DNA of 11,497 nucleotides. Source: an uncultured Flavobacterium sp. (GTDB taxonomy: Bacteria > Bacteroidota > Bacteroidia > Flavobacteriales > Flavobacteriaceae). Every line of letters begins with the position of its first letter. The stretch's first letter is position 1. The position numbers were made by a program, and so were the translations under genes. A model generated the notes under the pieces. The model saw only the letters and a program-made list of their open reading frames with translations. It did no database searches and was not told the origin of the DNA. The stretch spans positions 1 to 11,497 of the forward strand of contig NZ_CALBSN010000202.1 of NCBI RefSeq assembly GCF_937967675.1, read 5' to 3'. Below are positions 7,526-11,497 of the stretch, piece by piece.

Positions 7526-7574
7526 AAATATTCCTTAAAATATTCCCTTAAATTATTAAAAAATATTCTTTAAA
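7524..7574. repeat. Three direct repeats, probable operator of the XRE regulator
   Basis: Near-identical copies AAAAATATTCCTTAAA (7524-7539), AAAATATTCCCTTAAA (7537-7552) and AAAAATATTCTTTAAA (7559-7574) lie in the same direction, the first overlapping the -33 box. A weaker relative (AAAATATTTTGTAAA) sits at about 7502-7516, beside the -7 box. Repeated sites over a promoter fit autoregulation by the HTH-XRE protein encoded in the same operon. Confidence 0.6.
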
Positions 7575-7822
7575 GTGTAAATAATTGATTTATAGTAACT
7601 TAAATAAATTTATTAAATACTTTAAACTCCATAAAATATAAAAAAAGTTAGATCATTACCTCATTCACCTGCACAAAAATCGCTCCTAGTCCAAGTATTC
7701 CTAGCATCAATTCTTTGTTTGTTTCATTTCGTTAATGATTTAGAAGTAAATTCAAAAAAAGATAGGAACGCTATCGCTGACGTATTTTCACCCACCCAAT
7801 CCAACGCTCTGCCAACGCTCAC

Positions 7823-7945
7823 AGGGTTTTGGCTTTCCCAACGCATAAACAGCACATTGTTTTTTTTATAAGCGTTAATAATTGTTTATTTGGTTTTATA
7901 TAAAAAAACAAAGAGCTGTTTTCCAACCCTCGAAGCCAAAACCCT
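7823..7945. repeat. Large nested inverted repeat
   Basis: AGGGTTTTGGCTT (7823-7835) is perfectly inverted at 7933-7945. Inside, AAACAGC (7847-7853) pairs with GCTGTTT (7915-7921). Within that a T-run ending in TATA (about 7860-7869) pairs with TATA followed by an A-run (about 7898-7908). The set forms one interrupted stem of about 120 nt with its loop near 7870-7895. Confidence 0.75.
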
Positions 7946-7951
7946 TCCAAA

Positions 7952-8034
7952 GCTATGTTACATAATAAGCCATTATAGTTCAAGCCCGTGAACACCACTG
8001 GGCTCGAAACTATAAGCTCATTATGTAAAATAGC
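7952..8034. repeat. Long hairpin, about 35-bp arms
   Basis: The left arm (7952-7987, GCTAT...AGCCC) and right arm (8000-8034, GGGCT...ATAGC) are near-perfect inverted repeats with a few mismatches and a small bulge. The loop is 12 bases (7988-7999). It starts six bases after the preceding large inverted repeat, making two long stems back to back. Confidence 0.8.
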
Positions 8035-8082
8035 CGCCACACCAGCCGCACCCACCCAAAAGCGGTAAAGTATTTGCATTGT

Positions 8083-8170
8083 TTATTGAAGATGCCATTA
8101 AATTTCCGTACAACATTTGTAGTAAATAGAAACAATCTATTTCGCAAGAACAATCAGGCATCCTCAATAA
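8083..8170. repeat. Inverted repeat enclosing a small hairpin
   Basis: TTATTGAAGATGCC (8083-8096) is inverted at 8157-8170 with one mismatch. Inside it, AAATAG (8124-8129) and CTATTT (8137-8142) form a short stem with a 7-base loop. Confidence 0.6.
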
Positions 8171-8225
8171 TCAAATTTGCCCACAAGAGTATAGTTTTTT
8201 ATTTGCCAGAACATTTGTAGTAAAT
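8112..8225. repeat. Direct repeat AACATTTGTAGTAAAT, two copies
   Basis: The 16-mer occurs exactly at 8112-8127 and 8210-8225, 98 bases apart in the same direction. Both copies fall inside or next to inverted repeats, so they may be part of a duplicated module. Confidence 0.75.
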
Positions 8226-8374
8226 TGCTTTTAAGCTGTCTTGATGCTATCCAATACCAATCAAGTATTCAGTTAAATAAACAGATACATTTTCAGCACA
8301 ACCATTGAAGCACCAAGCCAACAATAAAAGCAATCAGAACATCCCGATAAGCAAATAAAAAACTATACCCTTGT
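8183..8374. repeat. Inverted repeat with 24-bp arms, one mismatch
   Basis: The arm at 8183-8206 (starts ACAAGAGTATAG) is inverted at 8351-8374 with 23 of 24 positions matching. The arms lie 144 bases apart. TTGCTTTT (about 8224-8231) and AAAAGCAA (about 8326-8333) form an inner pair in the same orientation, extending the symmetry. Confidence 0.75.
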
Positions 8375-8406
8375 TTCGCTACTGCCAACGCACTAGGTAA
8401 GTTCAG

Positions 8407-8431
8407 TTGGGGAAATCTTCCATTTCCCCAA
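8407..8431. repeat. Perfect 9-bp hairpin
   Basis: TTGGGGAAA (8407-8415), a 7-base loop TCTTCCA, and TTTCCCCAA (8423-8431). There is no T-run immediately after it on either strand, so it is not an obvious intrinsic terminator. Confidence 0.7.
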
Positions 8432-8447
8432 ACCCCTATGGATGCAA

Positions 8448-8519
8448 TTTTTTTTAAAATGATGCCAGAAGTTTTCTACTCCGATTGAAATTAAGCGGTA
8501 GGCATCATTTCAAAAAAAA
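8448..8519. repeat. Inverted repeat with T-run/A-run ends
   Basis: The 19-base arm at 8448-8466 (eight T, then AAAATGATGCC) is inverted at 8501-8519 with one mismatch. The 34-base interior contains no further strong stem. It could end transcripts from either side because each strand has a U-run after the stem. Confidence 0.7.
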
Positions 8520-8694
8520 CAGCTCAAATTGAAGCTTATCCGAATGTTGGTTTTTGAATGGAAAGTTATGGGCATACTTGCGATTGTGGAATGGATAAAA
8601 AAACGATTATTCTTTTTTCACCTGATTGGTAGATATTCCGTACTTAAATGCACCATAACTCCTATATGAGTGCGGATTATAGATAAATGAGTGC

Positions 8695-8726
8695 AAAATA
8701 AAAAACCCTCTCTTTCGAAAGGGTTT
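8695..8726 (-). terminator. Rho-independent terminator of the leftward unknown gene
   Basis: On the - strand, AAACCCT and AGGGTTT (8720-8726 and 8703-8709) form a stem followed by a run of Ts interrupted by one A (8705-8695). It lies about 50 bases after the stop codon of the gene ending at 8774. Between stop and hairpin, TTGCA occurs four times at 8-9-base spacing (8730, 8738, 8747, 8755). Confidence 0.75.
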
Positions 8727-8773
8727 ACTTTGCAACATTGCAGACTTTGCAAACTTGCAAACTGATGGTCTTT

Positions 8774-9577
8774 TTAGAATACTTCTTGAACTTTCATTGC
8801 GTTACCTGCATTGAATAAGTAGTAATTTCCTCCAACTTCTTGATAAAACTCAATACCAACACAGCCTAAAACAGCAATATTAGTTGTTAAGGTTGGAGAA
8901 CCTGGCAAAGTTGCTGTAATGTCAATTAATGAAGTCACAGCATTAATAGGAGTATAAGCAGAATAGGCAATATCTGATAACTCGTTTAATGTTGGTTCGG
9001 CAGGTTCGTAAGCACTTGTAGCAGGATTATATACAAAATCCGATACAGCAGCTAAGGCATTGATAATTCTAAAATGTGTTGCTCCTGATGGAACATTTAA
9101 AAAACTCATTGGATTAAAAGCTGGTAATGATAAAGTACTTTCGTTTCTATCAACTGTTGCAGTTAATGTAAATGGAGCACTAAGAATACCATTAAAAGAA
9201 ATGTTCTTATTAAAATCCAATCCTCTTAAATATTGAGGCTGTTGTGAAACCAAGACAGCTCTTTGTCCTCTAGCTTCTGAACCATCTTCAATATTTATTT
9301 TTTTCATAATAGCAGTTAATCTACCTGTAAATTGGCTATCAGTCATTTGTTTCATTAAAGCTGATAAAGCAATTCTAACAGATTTTCCTGCCATTGCACA
9401 CGCTGCAAACTCAGACATGTTTTCACGTGTACGAACAAAACCCGGAGCGGTTTTTACTTGCTCTCCTGTTGGTCCTCCTTTTAATCCTGCAAAGTAACCA
9501 GTGTTACCTTTAATTTTGAAGTGACGAACTTCTCCTAACGTCCCGACATATTTAACATGTCCTTTTTGTTGAGCCAT
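8774..9577 (-). CDS. Bacteroidota-type protein of unknown function (MA[QR]QKG family), full length
   Basis: A 267-residue protein of a family I recall as common and functionally uncharacterised in Flavobacteria. The N-terminus MAQQKGHVKYVGTLGEV is shared with the partial gene at 10963 (MARQKGIIKLKGTIGDI). Both continue with FxRTREN.SEF, a basic stretch around GKSVRIAL/GKMLRTAL, then R.T..M..I, RG.R/QRA and PSG[AT]THF/Y. The first 110 residues look helical and basic, and the rest beta-rich and hydrophobic (SFNGILSAPFTLTATVDRNE, SLIDITATLPGSPTLTTNIA). No signal peptide, membrane segment or catalytic motif is visible. It has its own terminator and stands alone. The beta-rich second half could suit a structural or surface role, but I do not know its function. 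Confidence 0.85.
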   Translation of the reverse strand: MAQQKGHVKYVGTLGEVRHFKIKGNTGYFAGLKGGPTGEQVKTAPGFVRTRENMSEFAACAMAGKSVRIALSALMKQMTDSQFTGRLTAIMKKINIEDGSEARGQRAVLVSQQPQYLRGLDFNKNISFNGILSAPFTLTATVDRNESTLSLPAFNPMSFLNVPSGATHFRIINALAAVSDFVYNPATSAYEPAEPTLNELSDIAYSAYTPINAVTSLIDITATLPGSPTLTTNIAVLGCVGIEFYQEVGGNYYLFNAGNAMKVQEVF

Positions 9578-9621
9578 AAGCTGAAAAAAATTAATTATGT
9601 TTTGTGAAAAATTTCATTTAA

Positions 9622-9650
9622 ATTTACAACATAAATAACTGATTTACAAC
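9622..9650. repeat. Two ATTTACAAC repeats in a divergent promoter region
   Basis: ATTTACAAC occurs at 9622-9630 and 9642-9650, exactly 20 bases apart, about two helical turns. Both lie in the 90-base gap between the leftward gene starting at 9577 and the rightward nuclease gene starting at 9668. This could be a regulator site; no promoter box close to consensus was found there. Confidence 0.4.
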
Positions 9651-9667
9651 GTATTAAATAAAGCAAT

Positions 9668-10162
9668 ATGATGCATTTTAACGCTAACGAAACAACAATT
9701 AAAAAAAACCTTCTGAAAATCGTAAAATTTGTTGATGGTGATGGAATTATTTTAGAAGATATTATTTCAAAAAAGGAATTTGAAGTTAGATTTTTAGGCA
9801 TAGATGCACCCGAAATAAATTATTGTAATAAGATAAAACAAGACGAAAAAGAGTTGCAAGTTCCAGCTGCACTATTAATCAAATTAGGTTATTTATCATT
9901 TAACTTTTTAAAAGATCAAGTTAGTTTGGGTGATTATTGCACATTAGTACAGGAACAAAATAATTTAGTTGATAAATATGGAAGACATTTAGGCTATCTT
10001 ATTTTAAATGATGGTAGAGTTTTAAACGAAATTATGATAAAAGAAGGCTATGCAAAGCCATATAACGATGTTTTCTGTGAAATGCTTCCAATGTATCAAG
10101 AATGGAATTTACAAGCTAAAAACAGCTTAAAAGGTTTATATTCTTTGGTAAATAGATTTTAA
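9668..10162 (+). CDS. Staphylococcal nuclease-like (thermonuclease family) protein
   Basis: A 164-residue SNase-fold protein. The calcium and catalytic positions are visible: VDGDG (22-26), VRFLGIDAPE (40-49) with R41, D46 and E49 matching R35, D40 and E43 of the Staphylococcus enzyme, and DKYGRHLGYL (102-111) with R106 matching R87. The tail IKEGYAKPYND (124-134) and AKNSLKGLYS (150-159) are also typical. No signal peptide is present: the N-terminus MMHFNANETTIKK is charged, so it may act inside the cell or leave by another route. ATG codons at 9668 and 9671 are both possible starts. The gene stands alone, transcribed away from the leftward unknown gene, and is followed by a hairpin at 10202-10239. 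Non-specific DNA/RNA hydrolysis is expected from the family. Confidence 0.88.
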   Translation: MMHFNANETTIKKNLLKIVKFVDGDGIILEDIISKKEFEVRFLGIDAPEINYCNKIKQDEKELQVPAALLIKLGYLSFNFLKDQVSLGDYCTLVQEQNNLVDKYGRHLGYLILNDGRVLNEIMIKEGYAKPYNDVFCEMLPMYQEWNLQAKNSLKGLYSLVNRF

Positions 10163-10168
10163 ATTGAT

Positions 10169-10188
10169 TGTGGACTAAATGTGGACTA
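10169..10188. repeat. TGTGGACTA direct repeats beside the putative att site
   Basis: TGTGGACTA occurs at 10169-10177 and 10180-10188, with a shorter GGACTA at 10189-10194. Short tandem sites next to a tRNA-derived core are typical of integrase arm-type binding sites; this role is inferred from position. Confidence 0.5.
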
Positions 10189-10201
10189 GGACTAGAAATA
10201 A

Positions 10202-10239
10202 AAAACCCTAACTAATTGATTTTCAATCGTTAGGGTTTT
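10202..10239. terminator. Strong intrinsic terminator hairpin
   Basis: AAAACCCTAAC (10202-10212) and GTTAGGGTTTT (10229-10239) form a perfect 11-bp stem, with inner ATTG/CAAT pairing. The T-run is longer on the - strand (TTTTTTATTT) than on the + strand (TTTT). It can end the nuclease gene transcript to the left. It also sits where a terminator would follow the tRNA whose 3' end lies at 10245-10262. Confidence 0.8.
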
Positions 10240-10244
10240 AATTC

Positions 10245-10262
10245 TGCGGAGAAAGAGGGATT
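10245..10262 (-). other. tRNA-Ser 3'-end fragment, probable integration attachment site
   Basis: On the - strand the 18 bases read AATCCCTCTTTCTCCGCA. They parse exactly as the end of a serine tRNA: T-loop end AAT, T-stem strand CCCTC, acceptor strand TTTCTCC, discriminator G. The match stops abruptly at 10263, where the T-loop should continue with TTCGAACC-type sequence but reads TTGTC. No rest of a tRNA is present. Such 3' fragments are left when an integrase inserts an element into a tRNA gene. Flanking tandem repeats on both sides (10169-10188, 10319-10339) support an att site. Confidence 0.65.
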
Positions 10263-10318
10263 TGTCTAGTGCAAAAGTTATCAATAAAACCAACACTTCG
10301 CAAAGCATATTATTTAAG

Positions 10319-10339
10319 TGACACCTCGACTGACACCTC
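10319..10339. repeat. TGACACCTC direct repeats beside the putative att site
   Basis: TGACACCTC occurs at 10319-10327 and 10331-10339, 12 bases apart. The pair lies about 60 bases right of the tRNA fragment, a plausible integrase arm-site position. The remainder of 10263-10492 is AT-rich with no gene that I can support. Confidence 0.5.
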
Positions 10340-10492
10340 TTTTATAAGGTTACTATTATTCTAAATTCAAAGTACTCAAATATAAGGATATTTATTTGAA
10401 TATTAAAGCATCAAGGCTAATAATTGAACTAGTTATTTAAGTGCTTATTAATACTGTTCTTGATTAAAATTTGTTCTTCTATTACCCCTACT

Positions 10493-10696
10493 TTAACCAA
10501 AAATCAAGTGAGTTACTTGTTCATATTTTATGCCACTATATTTACAGAACTCTTCAATCGTAAGAAACTCATTTTCGAGCTTATTGAGGTCTTTTTTTAT
10601 CTTTTGCATTAATCTAGTACTTTGACGATAACTCTTGCCTGTTATACGTTGTATGTCTTTTGGATAGATGCAAACCCTCTGATTATTCAATTTCAT
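10493..10696 (-). CDS. Small predicted DNA-binding-like protein
   Basis: A 67-residue basic protein without a family name that I can give. It begins MKLNNQRVCIYPKDIQRITG and contains two short helical segments that resemble helix-turn-helix halves: YPKDIQRITGKSYRQSTRLM (11-30) and LTIEEFCKYSGIKYEQV (45-61). I recall similar 60-70-residue proteins with RVCIYPKDVQRITGKS and FVTIEEFCEYSG as common in Bacteroidota, often near mobile elements, but without known function. It starts at an ATG with a good protein-like frame and lies between the putative att site and the second MA[QR]QKG-family gene. A role in regulating or exciding the neighbouring element is possible but only inferred. Confidence 0.65.
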   Translation of the reverse strand: MKLNNQRVCIYPKDIQRITGKSYRQSTRLMQKIKKDLNKLENEFLTIEEFCKYSGIKYEQVTHLIFG

Positions 10697-10828
10697 ACTT
10701 TATCCATACCTTTGATATAGCTATGCTTTACTTCTGACGTGCAGAAAATCTTTTGCAATTTAGTTATAATTTTTCATACTTATTTATTGCGTTTTTGTGT
10801 TCATTTAGGACAGTTGTGTCGATTTTGG

Positions 10829-10845
10829 ACATATGGTACATATGT
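10829..10845. repeat. Inverted repeat ACATATG-GTA-CATATGT
   Basis: A perfect 7-bp palindrome pair with a 3-base spacer, preceded by GGACA at 10818-10830 in a TGTC/GGACA context. It sits in the 266-base divergent gap (10697-10962) between the small basic protein and the rightward gene, so it may be a dimeric operator. A perfect + strand -7 box TACCTTTG lies at 10707-10714 but lacks a well-placed -33 box. Nothing else in the gap is supported. Confidence 0.45.
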
Positions 10846-10962
10846 GCCTTTTTCTTTTGTGAAATGCTTTTTAATCTTTGCTTTAATCATTCAAAATGTG
10901 GTTGCAACTGATTGAAAGAATGAAGGAAATTTTAGATGAATGTTTAACAAAATTTTGAAGTT

Positions 10963-11497
10963 ATGGCTAGACAGAAAGGCATAATTAAATTGAAAGGTAC
11001 TATCGGAGATATTACTTTTTACAAAACGCAAGATGGTCACTTAGCGAGAGAAAAAGGCGGAATTGACGCTAGTAGAATAGCAAATGACCCTGCGTTTCAG
11101 AGAACTCGTGAGAATGGCTCTGAGTTTGGTAGAGCTGGAAAGGCAGGAAAAATGCTTAGAACCGCTTTACGACCGTTGCTTTTAAATTCTGCGGATGGCA
11201 GAATGGTGAGTCGATTGACGCAGGCTATGATGAAAGTGATTCAGGCGGATTTGGTGAGTGTTCGTGGTTTGCGAAACGTTATTGATGGCGAAGCTGAATT
11301 GTTATTTGGTTTTGAATTCAATATTCGTGGTAAGCTTGGTACCACTTTGTTTGCTCCGTTTGTAGCAACTATTGACCGTGTAGCTGGTGAAATAAAAGTG
11401 GATTTAGCATCTTTTATTCCTGCGAATATGATTGCTGCTCCAAGTGGAACTACTCACTACAAAATCATTTCAGGTGGAGCTGAAATTGATTTTGAAG
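10963..11497 (+). CDS. Second MA[QR]QKG-family protein of unknown function, 3' end beyond the window
   Basis: The first 178 residues of a paralogue of the gene at 8774-9577. MARQKGIIKLKGTIGDITFY is followed by LAREKGG (32-38 region), FQRTRENGSEFGRAGKAGKM, SRLTQAMMKVIQAD, RGLRNVIDGE and APSGTTHYKI. It is more G/C-rich in codon choice than the neighbouring copy (many GCG, CGT and GGC codons), which suggests a different age or origin. The shared conserved blocks fall at the same spacing in both proteins, so the family is real. There is no signal peptide in the visible part. Function is unknown. Confidence 0.85.
   Translation, partial: MARQKGIIKLKGTIGDITFYKTQDGHLAREKGGIDASRIANDPAFQRTRENGSEFGRAGKAGKMLRTALRPLLLNSADGRMVSRLTQAMMKVIQADLVSVRGLRNVIDGEAELLFGFEFNIRGKLGTTLFAPFVATIDRVAGEIKVDLASFIPANMIAAPSGTTHYKIISGGAEIDFE

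Larger units (their letters stand above)
7575..8773. other. About 1.2 kb gene-free region rich in inverted and direct repeats
   Basis: No open frame here looks like a real protein. The longest (8079-7819, - strand) runs through two large palindromes and has no recognisable motif. From about 7790 to 8060 the sequence is clearly richer in GC than the surrounding DNA. The 11-mer CACCCACCCAA occurs at 7789-7799 and 8049-8059, bracketing the two largest hairpins. CCAACGC recurs at 7801, 7812, 7838 and 8385. The separate hairpins are listed individually. A short hairpin GATAG-GAACG-CTATC lies at 7761-7775. The region may encode structured RNA or be the remnant of a mobile element; the sequence alone does not decide. 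Confidence 0.6.

Noticed and set aside
7819..8079. 86-residue open frame on the - strand
   Set aside because: It lies across two long palindromes, shows no motif and has no supporting promoter or neighbour, so it is probably a chance frame in non-coding repeat DNA.
7789..8391. CRISPR array or integron attC cassette in the repeat region
   Set aside because: The repeats are not regularly spaced with unique spacers, no cas or integron integrase gene is present, and the CCAACGC copies do not form attC-like paired sites.
8283..8440. A leftward frame encoding a hydrophobic stretch (AYRDVLIAFIVGLVLQWLC)
   Set aside because: It has no ATG, is bounded by a nearby stop, and half of it is the arm of an inverted repeat. 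It could be a remnant of a membrane protein but cannot be supported.
9595..9801. 68-residue frame on the - strand overlapping the SNase-like gene
   Set aside because: It overlaps the conserved N-terminus of the nuclease on the other strand and resembles no protein.
10707..10714. TACCTTTG as a promoter for the gene at 10963
   Set aside because: The -7 box is perfect, but no -33 TTG/TTTG lies 17-23 bases upstream, and the leader would be about 250 bases, so it is noted but not called.

Overview
The window looks like an accessory island in a Bacteroidota genome, most likely a member of the Flavobacteriaceae. The DNA is very AT-rich and start codons lack strong Shine-Dalgarno sites. One clear promoter has the Bacteroidota -7 form TAnnTTTG. 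Two genes belong to a family that I recall only from this group. This placement rests on sequence style and memory, not on a database search.

Left part (1-5701, + strand): six closely packed genes read as one operon. In order they are a 5'-truncated MmeI-like DNA methyltransferase carrying the target-recognition half, an SF2 DEAD/DEAH-type helicase, a GIY-YIG (T5orf172-type) nuclease with acidic repeats, a small protein resembling ADP-ribosyltransferase-like folds, an unknown small protein, and a SecB-like chaperone. Methyltransferase, helicase and separate nuclease suggest a multi-subunit restriction or defence system. The last three genes look like accessory or toxin/chaperone functions. 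A two-way hairpin (5722-5773) separates this operon from the next.

Middle (5778-7574, - strand): a two-gene convergent operon encodes an unknown 204-residue protein followed by an HTH-XRE protein fused to an ImmA/IrrE zinc peptidase. A good promoter and three direct repeats, the likely operator, lie just upstream. This resembles the regulator/peptidase pairs linked to toxin-antitoxin and mobile-element control.

7575-8773: about 1.2 kb with no credible gene, parts of it visibly richer in GC, packed with nested inverted repeats and several direct repeats. It may be a structured non-coding or mobile-element-derived region.

Right part (8774-11497): a Bacteroidota-type unknown protein on the - strand with its own terminator; a staphylococcal-nuclease-like protein on the + strand; an 18-bp fragment matching the 3' end of a tRNA-Ser flanked by paired direct repeats, which reads as an integration (att) site; a small predicted DNA-binding-like protein; and the start of a second copy of the same unknown family, cut by the window end.
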